The position numbers and the translations under genes are program-made. DNA of 64,000 nt. It comes from Symsagittifera roscoffensis. Taxonomy: Eukaryota > Xenacoelomorpha > Acoela > Convolutidae. Location of the stretch: positions 42,890,988-42,954,987 of the forward strand of contig NC_087070.1 in assembly GCF_963678635.1 (NCBI RefSeq). The letters are read 5' to 3'. Within the stretch, counting starts at the first letter, position 1. Every line of letters starts with the position of its first letter. The notes beneath the pieces were generated by a model. The model was not told the DNA's origin and searched no databases. It worked only from the letters and a program-made list of their open reading frames with translations. This document shows, in pieces, positions 1-12,315 of this stretch.

Positions 1-16
1 ACTTGATAACTCAGTT

Positions 17-1773
17 ATGAAAACCTTGCCAGAACAAGCTAATCTATTCGCCAAGTTTTTTAATTCAGCATTTATAATCTCTTCTCAACCATCTTGTCTT
101 GAAAAACAAGAGCACTCAGTTAAACAATTAATTCTTAATATAGAACCAGACAGGAATCTGATTGCCAAACTGTGTAATGATCTAGATCTAAGTAAGTCGA
201 GAGGTCCCGATCTACTACCTCCTGTTTTATTTAAGCGTTGTAGTGAATCTTTAACGCCCTCTCTCTCCCTACCATATCATATATAAAGCACTCCAGACCT
301 GTTGTTTCCCTGATCAATGGAAACACTCTATTGTCAGCCCAATATTCAAAAAGAAAGGAAGCAAGGCCTTGATAAGTAACAACAGACCAATATCACTACT
401 TAATATTGCCAGCAAAATCTTCGAAAAAGTTCTTTTCATCGATCTATATAAACATCTAGAACCTATGTTGCACAACTCCCAATTCGGATTTCGCGCGAAA
501 AGGTCAGGGATCATCCAAATGCTGCTCTATCTTGATACCATATATTCAGCTATAAGCAAAAATGAAGAAGTAGACGTAATATATACCGATTTCGAGAAAG
601 CTTTTGACAAAGTAGATCACGGTATTCTGATTGATAAGCTCTACTCGCTGGGAATCAGAGGCAAAACTTTCAAACTAATTTATAACTACCTGACAAATAG
701 AACACAATGTGTCAAAATCAAAGACTGTCTGTCCCAATCATTCTATGTCACAAGCGGTGTTCCTCAAGGATCAATCCTCGTGCCATTGTTTTTTCTTGTC
801 ATGATTAACGACCTACCAAGTGTATGTAAACATTCCACCAGCTTTCTATACGCAGACGACGCAAAGTTCTTACAAATTGGTACACTTAACGCAGATTTTC
901 AGTAAGACCTAAATAACATCTTTACGTGGACTCAACAAAACCAGATTGCGTTCAATGCGGCAAAATGCACTCACCTACCGGTTAAACGTGCCACAAGTAG
1001 CGAATTTTACTTCGACTCATTTTAAAATAAGAAAGTCTCAGAGGAAAAAGACCTAGGAATAATTGTAAAATCGGATCTAGGCTGGACATCGCATATTAAA
1101 CTTAGAAGAGGAAAAGCCCTCAGCACTCTATGCATGCTGAAGCAAAACCCACTGCCTCTTAATACCAAGACCAAACTTAATCTGTTCAAATCCATGGTAA
1201 TTCCAGTTTTGCTATATGGCTCAGCATGCTATCAATTGAACGTCGAAGAAATGAAACTCTTAGAAGGTTTTCAACGCAATGCATGCAAATGGATTGCAAC
1301 AGATCCTAATTATAAAACGCCGCTTCAGCGTTTAGGAATACTGCCTTTACCCATGTACATTCAGCTCAATAATTTACTTCTACTATCTAAAATCCTCAAT
1401 AATCACTACGACTTCAATTTTTCTGACCGTTTTCCGCCAAAAAATGACCTAGCTAATACAAGATCTCGTTTATTTGAATGTACACGCCCTGCAAAATTTG
1501 TTTTTGAAAAAATTTCTGGTTTCATGCAAAGAGGCTGGCTAATTTTGTTCCTCAAAAAGTGGACTTTACCAACACGATAGGACTCAAAGGACGGTTGCTG
1601 CAATGGATGTGGGAGCATTTCGAGAAAAGATTCGATGAATCCAACCCCTGTAGCTGGAAAATTCTATGCGACTGTACCCGAAACAACTGCAGAAATATGT
1701 CTAACTAACTTAACTGAAACTTTGGGGGAAACCCCTTGCGTACGCAAAATTCATATTATTATTATTATTATTA
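17..1773 (+). pseudogene. Decayed non-LTR (LINE) retrotransposon, reverse transcriptase and 3' end
   Basis: This is the 3' part of a LINE of the Jockey/CR1-like type, broken over three frames (17-286, 369-905, 1134-1580). The first fragment holds the segment before the reverse transcriptase, including SRGPDLLPP. The second holds the RT core: NNRPISLL, YTDFEKAFDKVDH with the first catalytic Asp, SGVPQGSIL, and FLYADDAKFL with the catalytic YADD. The third is the thumb and C-terminal region (VIPVLLYGSA...LEGFQRNACKW). Near 1660-1700 a Cys-rich end (CDC...C) can be read, as in many such LINEs. It ends in an (ATT)n run at about 1754-1773. The endonuclease part would lie left of the window. Stops at 284-286 and 903-905 and the frame changes make it inactive. 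The clade is not certain. Confidence 0.85.
1754..1773 (+). repeat. (ATT)n tail of the LINE
   Basis: A short trinucleotide run marks the 3' end of the LINE. It is followed directly, at about 1774, by sequence internal to the 0.92-kb repeat (ATATAAAAAGGTTA, compare 3901-3915). This placement shows where the LINE ended when it inserted. Confidence 0.75.
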
Positions 1774-1984
1774 ATATAAAAAGGTTAGGTTTCGTTCACG
1801 TCCAAATTGAAATTTTAAAAAATTGCATGTGAGTTAAAATTAACCCTTCCCGATTTTTCCAATCGTTCAAATAACGTCACTAATCTGTTAAAACCATCAA
1901 TCTTCCAGGTTAGCTGCACTTTTTCTGCTCCATAAAAATTCGAATGCGAAACTGCATTTTCGTACATTCTGGTCGAATGTCACA
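1774..1984 (+). repeat. 3' fragment of the 0.92-kb TG...CA repeat
   Basis: This fragment matches the last ~210 bases of the repeats at 3191-4110 and 9252-10175 (AAAAAGGTTA..., ...AACCATCAATCTTCC..., CGTACATTCTGGTCGAATGTCACA). The left part is missing because the LINE tail abuts it. The simplest reading is that the LINE inserted into the repeat and the 5' portion lies beyond the window. Confidence 0.75.
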
Positions 1985-3190
1985 TTTTCTTAGACAGTGG
2001 ACCTTTGATCCATTTCAGATGGATCAACATGAAAACTCTCCTCAACTCAACAAAACAAAATAAAACACACTGCACTCAAGAAAATTGAATTTCCTACTCA
2101 CATACCAACACGACCTCTAGAATTGAGTAACTAAAATATGATGCAACTCTAGAATTGATGGGTAACTTAAATTTAACTCGAGAAATTTTTAATGAATTGG
2201 TTTTGCTCAAGAAATAAGTTTTGGTTCTGGACCATTGAGAGACTTCGGCTGTTCACCTTTCCACCGAAAGTTCACTCTGGTCAGCTTGAATTTCACTCTC
2301 CTCTCACTCGCCATTTTTTTTCTGTCTCCTGCCACGAATAAGACAGCTCTACTCTCGTTCGAATTATGTATCGGAAATTGCGATTAGCAATTTCCCGCTG
2401 CTATTTTTGACTACTTTCCCGCGATTGTAGTTCGAGTCTTCTGATCTTATTTTTCTGATATTTTCAGTTGTCGCGAGAAACATGAGCATGACACGGTCAA
2501 TTCGAATTTTTGAAAAATTGAACTTCACACCAAAATCAAGAGCAAACAATTTCTCAAGGTCAAACTTCCAAATATGTCCGACTGGCACATACTCCCCAGA
2601 CTCAAGATCGATGTCGTCATCGCGTGTCGTCGTCTGTCAGTGAGCCCCCAGAATGTTGAGTGTGTCTCATGATACAGTGCCAGTGGTCATTATCAGAATT
2701 TTGCAGCAGATTTAACTTTATCTACACCCCAAAATTCGCAACCATGCAACATTGTCACATTATCGCTAAAAAGCAATCAAAATCTGCATACATCTGCACC
2801 TTGTAAGTTTTCGCTTTGTAAGTTAATGATTAAAACTTCTTTTGCTTTACCCATTCAAAAAATTTGTCTTGAAGCAGTTTGATTTATATAGTTGTCATAA
2901 TATACAAGTAACAATAATTTTTTATTAAAATTTTTTTCCGTGCCCTCAGATTTCATCTGAGTTGACACTCAAGCCCTTTTTTTTGTACCACTCACGACTC
3001 AAGAACCAACCCCTGAACACCCTCTTCAGTTCGTGCTCCTTGTCTTTGAGGTACTGGGTCCTGACACATTCGACATCGTAATCTGCCTTGCATGTTCTTC
3101 TTTGTTGTAGGCTCCCCGCTTCCCAGAGGCTCAAGCAGTCCCGCCGCGTGCAGGTGATCACTCATTCCCGCAAACAATAAAGGGCTCCGA
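1985..3190. repeat. 1.2-kb spacer between 0.92-kb repeats, copy 1
   Basis: This unique-looking stretch lies between a truncated and a complete 0.92-kb repeat and is nearly repeated at 8049-9251. Short minus-strand reading frames in it (for example 2364-2588 and 2946-3161) recur in the second copy but match no family I recognise and look fortuitous. At about 2586-2710 it resembles the sequence following the next repeat at 4107-4230 (CACATACTCCCC...), so it may itself contain an old repeat terminus. Confidence 0.65.
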
Positions 3191-4110
3191 TGTAACATTC
3201 GCCCGGAAGTACATATCGACGGAAAATAAAGCTACGTTCTAAAACGACTGGCCAGCGTCTAAGCACAGCTCTACACTATTTTCATCGTCTCTGCCAAAGC
3301 CAGTTCTTTTGGTGGTCTTTCTAACATTGGGTCGACAAAACGTTACTGCTTTCAGGCTTCGACCAGAAAGCTCAAAATAATTTAATTAAATGCAAAAAAG
3401 TGCGCTCTTGATTGGGTCTCAGTATCCCCAGACCACGAGGTCACTCCTAAAAACAGGGATACCACTATTAATTAAATTCATATTTTTTTGCTCAGTAGAT
3501 AAAAATCATCATCTCCATCAAAAATGGATCAACCCTTTCCCTCACTCCTTGCTTCTCATTCTCTGAAAATAAATCTGGATGTTAATTAAAATCAACTCAG
3601 GACATGACCAGGAAGCTAAAAGTTTATATACAACAGTTTGAGTCTTGAGCCCGAGACCCCTCCTGATTCTGGAATTCGGGGAAGTAGCACTCCTATTTCT
3701 TTCCGGAAGGCTGCACACGCCATTCCAGCACCCTTCCTTTTTCTCGGGTTCTACGTTGTAACAATTGTAGCAGCACAATCGTTACAAATCGGAATGGTTC
3801 TTGACATCTCCAATCCCAATTTCAATCTGTTGTCGTTTTCTCGTAGTTGTTTCCACTGCAACTATTGTTGTTCTGTTTCGCCGTTTCAGTGTGCGCGAGA
3901 TATAAAAAGGTTACGTGTCGTTCACGTTCAAATCGAAATTTTAAAAAATTGCATGTCAGTTAAAACTGACCCTTCCCGATTTGTCTAATCGTTCAAATAA
4001 CACTGCTAATCCATTAAAACCATCAATCTTCCTGGTTAGATGCTCTTTTTCTGATCGACAAAGTTTCGATTGCGAAACCGTTTTTTCGTACATTCTGGTC
4101 GAAAGTCACA
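3191..4110 (+). repeat. 0.92-kb TG...CA repeat with inverted ends, copy A
   Basis: The copy begins TGTAACATTCGCCCGGAAGT and ends GTACATTCTGGTCGAAAGTCACA. The ends are imperfect inverted repeats of about 20 bases. It is 920 bp long and has no convincing coding content. It contains the GTAACAATTGT-AGCAGC-ACAATCGTTAC hairpin near 3757. It could be a solo LTR (TG...CA ends) or a TIR/MITE-type element. No target duplication is evident. Confidence 0.75.
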
Positions 4111-4320
4111 TACTCCCCGGAGAGCCCGGTCAATATCCTCATTCATCCTTGTAGTCTTCATCAAAATGGTACAGTGCCATCGAATAGAATTTACAAAATG
4201 CACAAAATGACTTTTACTCACCTCATATCAACTCAATGCAGAATACAAATGGCATCATACCACACTACTATAGCCTTCCAAATTTTTTCACTAATTTGAA
4301 CTTTCGAGGATATGACCTAA
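4111..4320. repeat. Right-hand end of the 2.47-kb direct duplication, copy 1
   Basis: This sequence following repeat copy A is shared with 10176-10385 up to GAGGATATGACYTAA, where the two copies diverge abruptly. It fixes the right boundary of the duplicated block. Confidence 0.7.
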
Positions 4321-5629
4321 AACCTTCTGACCGTTTTGTCCATTTGATAAGCTTTAACACAGAGACGAAGTTGCACTTCGCATACACAAGAAAAACACGA
4401 CCAACAACGCTACTGAGAAAAACTGAATCAGTAAAAGTTTGAGTCTTCAAAACTTCAAGTGACGCAGGCCAATTTTGATTCTTCATAACTGTTAAGTGAC
4501 GCAAGCCAATTATGACGCATTAGCAGTACCAGTCAATTTCAAGAAAAAAATAAATTTACCAACTAACATGCCTCAATTTATAGAGCGGACGCACTTTAAC
4601 TAGTATACGAAGAAGTTCATTAAAAACATCCGACCCTGCCCAGGTTCAAACCCTCTAATTTTGTTGCAGGTTTCTTTCTCCACCTCTACGCTACAGATCC
4701 ATGATACCTCGAAGCTAAATGCTACTTTTTAATATAATAGTCTGTGTTAATATCCTTAACATTGGCTGTACTTAAGAGCTGGTTATAGATCAAAATGAAC
4801 ACTTTCAAAATGAACACGTTTTGTCGCAACAATATTTGCGAGGCAACAATATTTGCGACAAAGGCTGGAAAAAAGAGAGCTCATACTATCACATAAGCTT
4901 TGCTTGTGTAAACAAAATGACACAAAATTAGCTGGATCAAAACTTGATTTGTTTACTCTAACAAAACCGTTCCAATCTCCTCGAAGAGATTGTAATGGAC
5001 AGCTTTTATTTCAAAATGAATCTGAAAAATAATTGCTCTGTCCGAACATCAAAATTCCTTTCAAATAGCTAGTTTTAATTGTTAAAAATGCTGATTTTTG
5101 GCAGATTGAGTGCAAATATATATTTCTTTTATTTTGAAGTGGACAGAGGCGAATTGAAAAAAAAATCGAAAAAAATTGATCTCTCAAAAAATTCATATCA
5201 GAATTTGCCTCCTTCTAATTTCATTTTTTAAAATTACGTCAAGAGCAGTTCCACTGAAAAACTAGCGTAGATAAAATTCAAACCGGTAACTAAGCTGACA
5301 AAATTAAAGGCGCTCGTTAATTCGTAATATTTGATGTCATAGAAGCATAAAAAACAGTAAAAATATTGAACGGAAACCAATTTAGGAATGACAATCTATT
5401 ATCAGGGAAATGGATTTTACCCTGCAAACTATAGGCAACTTACGCAATAAAAGATAAGCCGACAAACCCCGTTAAATGGAAAAATGGGGACAAAATGCAA
5501 AATCATAAATAGCAAATCAAGGAACATGATTTAAGTAGATTTCGATTGGAGGGATATTTGAAATCAACATGTTCACAACATCAGTGATCATCAGGGCTGA
5601 TCAGCTGTGAATGATCTACTGGTGGGTTC
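4321..5629. other. Non-genic AT-rich stretch
   Basis: No gene is recognised here. It contains a short tandem CAACAATATTTGCGA motif near 4827-4860. Short open frames such as 5011-5196 on the minus strand have no recognisable features. Confidence 0.5.
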
Positions 5630-6100
5630 GGTACTACTATGATAGAGTCCCTCGAAAAAGCAACTATGATAAACAGGTCCCGCATGTTTCATTTCGCATG
5701 TTGTAATTTTGAAAACCAATTTGTGTATAAAATATTCATTTAAAAAATCTTGCACAGTATGTTCTGACGGAGTTTGTCAGATTGAAAATTGTAATTAATT
5801 CAACGTTTATATCAAGAAATTTGCTCACTTCTGTTTATTTTACAGTTTCACAAGCATAATTGGGTTAGACTATTTGTCATCAGAACTCAATTTTGGCGTT
5901 TTTCGTTGAATTTTCCTCCTTAAATGGCGAGGGGGGGGGGGGTGATTTTAAAGAAGTAACAAAACATAAAATGTGTTTGAAAATATCCTAAGACATCTTT
6001 CTGAATGACGAAATCACAATTATTAAAGGATTTGAGCTATATGTGTACTTATTCTCAAGGGACCTGATTATTTTCAAGGGACCATGTCATAGTAGTACCC
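5630..6100. mobile_element. Small MITE with imperfect terminal inverted repeats
   Basis: The left end GGTACTACTATGATAGAGTC pairs with the right end ...GTCATAGTAGTACC. The similarity continues inward over about 55 bases (AGGTCCC motifs in both arms). Flanks read TGGGTTC on both sides (5623-5629 and 6101-6107), consistent with a 7-8 bp target-site duplication. The element is about 470 bp, has no ORF and contains a G-run at about 5931-5942. A hAT-like origin is inferred from the duplication length only. Confidence 0.65.
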
Positions 6101-6107
6101 TGGGTTC

Positions 6108-7116
6108 AACTGCGAGACGACGAATACTGTGAAAGAAATTGTTGAAAGGCAAAAATCTAGTACCCGTTTGCAATATACTTGCTGTCGCAAGTGTGAAAAG
6201 ATTTTTAAAAGATTTCTAAGTTTCTGCTGATGCAAAACAAATCAAGAATGGATCCAGATGATTTTGGTTCTTTTAGACTAAACACTCAATAACTGCTGTA
6301 CTATTACTTCTGCTATGTTCTGGGTCTTTATATCCTTCGCATAAGCCTTGATAATCGCTTCACATCTTTATCAATTACTTGTTCTCTGGTGGATGCTTGA
6401 AATCATGTTAGCAATTCTACAGCATTTCGAATTTGGGCCCACCTTTTTGTAAACAACAGCTTCCCTTTCTGTTACTTCTTGGAGGGCGGTTCCTTTGATC
6501 AGAAGACATTGTTGTAGATCTCGATGAGTAAGAAGGCAGTCCTCTGAGCCTGGAGCTGCTTCATAGAATCGTAAGATATTTGGCATTCATTAAACTGAAA
6601 TTGAGTCAGAGGCTAAGAATGTTACATAATTTAAATTAAGCAGAAGGTCGAAAGTATCATGGTAACCGAGGTTACAACAGAAAGGAGTCCGTTCTTTACA
6701 ATATCCAGTCAAAATCGTTTGAATTTTTTGGATATGGAAGAGGAAAGTATAATGTGAATAGAAGAAAAGAGAGTCAGATGGTTGGGATTGAAGCCAACCA
6801 GATGGAGAAAACTAACACCTGCACAGAAAAAACCGGAGCTTAAAGTAACCCAAACAGATTGTCCTGATATGCGGCTATGCGTCTATCATATACTTATTTA
6901 AAGCTGCGCCTTTTTTATTTGGCTCTATAAACAAAAATTTTCTTCGAAGGTAGTTTAACCTAAAATAGTGCCGAGAACATAGGCAGCGTTCGCAACCTGT
7001 TGTAACAGTCATCACTCACTCAGGAAACAAGAACGCCCCCATAATTAGGTCTGGAAGTGACTAAGACACGCGAACACCGTTAAAAACAGGGTCCGAACCT
7101 TTTGTATAGTTTTTTT
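6108..7116. other. Non-genic stretch
   Basis: No gene is recognised. A 71-codon minus-strand frame at 6371-6586 has no identifiable domain and no clear splice context. Confidence 0.45.
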
Positions 7117-8048
7117 TGTAACATTCGCCCGTAAGTACATATCGACGGAAAATAAAGAAAGGTTCTCAAACATCTGGCTAGCGTCTAAACACAGCTCTAC
7201 ATACTTTTCACCGTCTCTGTCAAAGCCAGTTCTCTTGGTGCTCTTTCTAACATCGGGTCGACAAAACGTTTCTGCTTTCCGACTTCGACCAGAACGCTCA
7301 AATTAACCTAATTATATGCGAAAATAGTGGGCTCATGGCTGAGTCTCAGTATCCCCAGACCACAAGGTCACTCCTAAAAACAGGGCTACTACTATTTATT
7401 ATATTACTATTTTTTTTGCTCAGTAGACAAAAATCATCATCTCCATGGAAGACGGATCAACCCTTTCCCTCACACCTAGCTTCTCATTCTCTGAAAATGA
7501 ATCTGGATCTTAACTAATTTCAACTCATGACATGACCAGGAAGCTGAAAGTTTAAATAAAACAGTTTGAGTTCTGGGCCCGAGACCCCTCCGGATTCTGG
7601 ATTCCGGGCAAATAACGTCCTTAATTCTTTTAGGAAGGCTGAACATGTCGTCCCAATACCCTTCCTCGTTCAATTGAATTGCTCGGTAACGATTGTAGCA
7701 GCACAATCGTTACAGCTCGGAGCGGTTTCTGACAATTTCCGGTTATAACTTCACTCTGTCGTTATTTTCTCGTAGTTGTTTTCACTGCAACTATTGTTGT
7801 TCTGTTTTTCTTCCGTTTTCTGTCCCAAAATGACCTTTTTAACATTTCTCAGAAATGTGACGTCACAATTCGAATTTTTTAAAATCAACATGTCAGTCAA
7901 CACCAACCCGTCCCGATTTGTCTATTCGTTCAAATAACGTCACTAGTCTGTTAAAACCATCAATCTTCCAGGTTAGCTGCATTTTTTCTGCTCAATAAAA
8001 ATTTTTAATGCGAAACTGCATTTTCGTACATTCTGGTCGAATGTCACA
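7117..8048 (+). repeat. 0.92-kb TG...CA repeat with inverted ends, copy B
   Basis: It begins TGTAACATTCGCCC and ends GAATGTCACA and is 932 bp long. It has the same internal order of blocks as copies A, C and D, including the hairpin around 7681-7712. It is somewhat more diverged at 7840-7900. It starts the second block, and its last ~140 bases align with 1850-1984. Confidence 0.75.
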
Positions 8049-9251
8049 TTTTCTTAGACAGTGGACCTTTGATCCATTTCAGATGGATCAACATGAAAAC
8101 TCTCCTCAACTCAACAAAACAAAATATAACACACTGCACTCAAGAAAATTGAATTTCCTACTCACATACCAACACGACCTCTAGAATTGAGTAACTAAAA
8201 TATGATGCAACTCTAGAATTGATGGGTAACTTAAATTTAACTCGAGAAGTTTTTAATGAATTGGTTTTGCTCAAGAAATAAGTTTTGGTTCTGGACCATT
8301 GAGAGACTTCGGTTGTTCACCTTTCCACCGAAAGTTCACTCTGGTCAGCTTGAATTTCACTCTCCTCTCACTCGCGATTTTTTTTCTGTCTCCTGCCACG
8401 AATAAGACAGCTCTACTCTCGTTCGAATGATGTATCGGAAATTACTAATAGCATTTTGCCGCTGCTATTATGGACTACTTTCCCGCGATTGTAGTTCGAG
8501 TTTTCTGATCTTATTTTTCTGATATTTTCAGTTGTCGCGAGAAACATGAACATGACACGCTCAATTCGAATTTTTGGAAAATTGAATTTCCCACCAAAAT
8601 CAAGACCAAACAATTTCTCAAGGTCAAACTTCCAAATATGACCGACTGGCACATACTCCCCAGACTCAAGATTGATGTCCTCATTGCGTGTCGTTGTCTG
8701 TCAGTGAGCACCCAGAATGTTGAGTGTGTCTCATGATACAGTGCCAGTGGTCATTATCAGAATTTTGCAGCAGATTTAACTTTATCTACACTCCAAAATT
8801 CACAACCATGCAACATTGTCACATTATCGCTAAACAGCAATCAAACTCTGCATACACCTGCACCTTGAGTTTTTGCTTTGTAATTAAATGATTAAATTTT
8901 TTTTGCTTTACCCATTCAAAAAATTGTCTTGAGGCATTTTGATTTATATAGTAGTCATAATATACAAGTAACAATAATTTTGTTATTAATTTTTTTTCCG
9001 TGCCCTCAGATTTCATCTGAGTTGACACTCAAGCCACTTTTCCTTTGTACCACTCACAACTCAAGAACCAACCCCTGAACACCCTCTTCAGTTCGTGATC
9101 CTTGTCTTCGAGGTGCTGGGTCCTGACATATTCGACATCGTAATCTGCCTTGCCAGTTCTTCTTTGTTGTAGGCTCCCCGCTTCCCACAGGCTCAAGCAG
9201 TCCCGCCGCGTGCAGGTGATCACTCATTCACGCAAACAATAAGGGCTCCGA
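8049..9251. repeat. 1.2-kb spacer between 0.92-kb repeats, copy 2
   Basis: A near copy of 1985-3190, with the same opening TTTTCTTAGACAGTGG and the same closing GGGCTCCGATG before the next repeat. Small indels and substitutions separate them. No gene is recognised. Confidence 0.7.
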
Positions 9252-10175
9252 TGTAACCTTCGGCCGGAAGTAGATATCGACGGAAACTAAAGCTACGTTC
9301 TAAAACGACTGGCTAGCGTCTAAGCACAGCTCTACACTCTTTTCACCGTCTCTGCCAAAGCCAGTTCTTTTGGTGGTCTTTCTAACAGTGGGTCGTCAAA
9401 GCGTTACTGCTTTCCGGCCTCGAGCAGAACGCTCAAATTAACTCAATTATATGAAAAAAAATAGTGGGCTCTAGGCGGGGTCTCAGTATCCCCAGACCAC
9501 GAGGACACTCCTAAAACCAGGGCTACTACTATTTATTATATTACTTTTTTTTGCTCAGTAGATGAAAATCATCATCTCCATCGAAGATAGATCAACCCTT
9601 TCCCTCACTCCTAGCTTCTCATTCTCTGAAAATGAATCTGGATGTTAATTAAATTCAACTCAGGACATGACCAGGAAGCTAAAAGTTTATATTCAACAGT
9701 TTGAGTCTTGGGCCCGAGACCCCTCCGGATTCTGGATTCCGGGCAAATAACGTCCTTAATTCTTTCCGGAAGGCTGGACACGCCGTCCCAGCACCCTTCC
9801 TTTTTCTCAGGTTTCTACATTGTAACGATCGTAGCAGCACAATCGTTACAAATCGGAATGGTTCCTGACAATCTCCAATTACAATTTCAATCTGTTGTCG
9901 TTTTCTCGTAGTTGTTTCCACTGCAACTATTGTTGTTCTGTTTCGCCGTTTCAGTGTGTGCGAAATATAAAACAGCTACGTGTCGTTCACATCCAAGTCG
10001 AAGTATTGAAAAATTGCATGTCAGTTAAAACTAACTCTTCCCGATTTGTCTAATTGTTCAAATAACGCTGCTAATCCATTAAAACCATCAATCTTCATGG
10101 TTAGATGTTCTTTTTCTGATCGACAAAAATTCGATTGCGAAACCGTTTTTTCGTACATTCTGATCGAATGTCACA
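9252..10175 (+). repeat. 0.92-kb TG...CA repeat with inverted ends, copy C
   Basis: It starts TGTAACCTTCGGCCGGAAGT, with substitutions in the terminus, and ends GATCGAATGTCACA. It is 924 bp and pairs with copy A as part of the 2.47-kb duplication. Its hairpin lies near 9821-9852. Confidence 0.75.
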
Positions 10176-10385
10176 TACTCCCCGGAGAGCCCGGTCATTG
10201 TCCTCATTGAGTCTCGTAGTCTTCATCGAAATGGTATAGTGCCATCAAACAGAATTTACAAAATGCATAAAATGACTTTTACTCACCTCATATCAACTCA
10301 CTGCAGAATACAAATGGCGTCATACCACACTACTATAGCCTTCCAAATTTTTTCACTAATCTGCACTTTCGAGGATATGACTTAA
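10176..10385. repeat. Right-hand end of the 2.47-kb direct duplication, copy 2
   Basis: It matches 4111-4320. Similarity stops at 10385, just before the giant minus-strand retroelement region. Confidence 0.7.
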
Positions 10386-11073
10386 GATAAAACATTTTTC
10401 AGACTTCCAACGTCTATGTCCCGATTTGAAACTTTTTCTCCTAGGTTTAAAAAGTGTAGGGACGCAGGACAGTCCTGCCAACCCACAAAGTAAAATTATC
10501 CTACTATGCTTCTTCCCTTCAGAAATTTAGTTGTTACTGTCCCTGAATATTAAAATTAAGAAACTCGGTGGCTAGAAGGAACAATGAAATAATCTCCTTC
10601 TTCAAGAGATTACCAAAGCCTTTCATGTAACCACAAAGTAATCAGTCGTCCTAGTTGATTAAAAACAATCATGTAGGCTGGAATATTTTAATATATTCTT
10701 CACTCAAGCCTCTCTAAATATGTATTAAGTGTCTCTAAAGCCACTAACTAAAACCATAATGCAAATTTATAAATGCAACAAAATCTTTAATCTTCAAAAC
10801 TCAACTAAAAGTTTTCTTTTCAGTTCCAACTGCAAACTTAGTTTTTTGAGTTTTTTGTCACATACAAAACATTTCTGAGTTTGAACATCTTCTCTTTCGT
10901 CGCTTCTTTGTTTCCTTCTTTATTCGTCGTTTAGAAGTTCTAAAGATTCTAATTTCTTCTAATTTTCTTTCTTTTTGGTTCTTGTCTTTCGGCTATTTGT
11001 CAATGTTCCATCTCCTCCTCCTGCGCCACTGACTCCGCAGTTTCAGTCTCTGTGTCTTACAACACGTCATATG
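10386..11073. other. Non-coding stretch at the 3' end of the giant retroelement
   Basis: This AT-rich region lies beyond the last minus-strand frame of the giant element. It is where a 3' LTR would be expected. I compared it by eye with 29363-30266 and found no matching direct repeat. Confidence 0.4.
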
Positions 11074-12303
11074 CTATTCTGATGCTGTTGGAAGTAGTCC
11101 TCCAACACTTCTGTTATCTACTCTTTGTTTGCAGCAAGGTAGAGGATCAACGTTAAGTTCTCTGTTTCGGCAGAAGCTGTTATGGAGGCACAACGTCACG
11201 TTTCTCTCCAAGTCTTCCTTCAGCATCTCTTCTTTTTCCCTTGCGTCACATTCACTCGTCCTAGAAGTTCTTTTCACTGGGGTGGTTACTGTAATCCGAT
11301 GAGTTACAAAAGCTTGCTTAAAAGCTCCTGCTCCAATGACCAGCTGATACGCACTGTACACTCTGCTGTGCTTCGACCTATGTTTCTTGGCATACTTCTA
11401 CAACCATGCAGTCATGTTGGCTCTAAACTATTGCATCAGTCGTCTTTGGCCCATACCTTTTTCACTTCCGTCGGAATGTTCAAGATTTTTCACATTGTCT
11501 CAAAAAGATTCAAGTCTTTTAGACAATCCAATTCCTGTAACTGTTCTTTCGTCGGCGCCTCCTGTCTATTGTTCTCCTTTACATGAGCTTTCAGCCATCG
11601 TATTGCCATCATAACTCTTACTGTCACTATCGTTATGGGCTGTGATGAATCAGGTAAACCCATGGAGAGCAGCTCTCCACAGTCCCAGATCAACACCAGA
11701 TTACTACGCCCGGGTATCACCATGTTTGTAGCAAGCAATGGCAGGGGAACTCATCATGTGTTGACATAATGCTCCTCCAATTACGTTTTCCCGAAGCTTC
11801 CAGTAGTAGTTCCACTTCCATCATCACTCGGTGGACTTCATCATTCTCATCTACTGCATTGTAATCAGTGACTGTTGATCCTTTCTGCTTTTGTCTTTCG
11901 AAGTCGCTGAAGTTCCCACTGGCATATCCCATGAACTTCTTTCCCAGTATCGATACTAACTCCTCTTTGGTTCTCTCGGAACTACTGAGAACATTTTGCA
12001 CAGTAACTCGTAAGATTTTTCTGACATTATCGCTAGTCTTACGCATTCTGGTACTGAGAAGGCTTGATCCACGATCGTTCTCGTACTTTTCACATCCACC
12101 GCTACGAAATGCACTGGTCATCTGCTCTTGCACATTGGAGCTAGAGTTGATCCCACTAAATATCTCGCTCCCGTCGGTCTACGATAAGTTTCACTTTGCC
12201 GGATATTGATTTCCGCCTCGATCGCTTCTCTCCACTTTCCAATATACTTCTGGTCGGTTTGCAACACTCCCGGAAACACTTCTACACTGATGGTCGTAAC
12301 CAT
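11074..12303 (-). pseudogene. Unknown accessory protein remnants, end of giant element
   Basis: Four overlapping minus-strand frames (12118-12303, 11717-12133, 11490-11738, 11074-11361) follow one another with small shifts, as expected of one decayed reading frame. The peptides are polar and rich in Glu, Lys and Arg (EKEEMLKEDLERN). I recognise no domain. They continue the ORF series ending at 12316 and close the element's coding region. Confidence 0.4.
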
Positions 12304-12315
12304 CTCATGCTTTTG

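Noticed and set aside
2364-2588. 74-codon minus-strand frame also present at 8413-8652
   Set aside because: Shared only because the region is duplicated. The second copy carries an extended C-terminus and substitutions that do not look protein-conserving, and no domain is recognised.
6371-6586. Possible host exon on the minus strand
   Set aside because: No recognisable domain, no partner exons and no convincing splice context.
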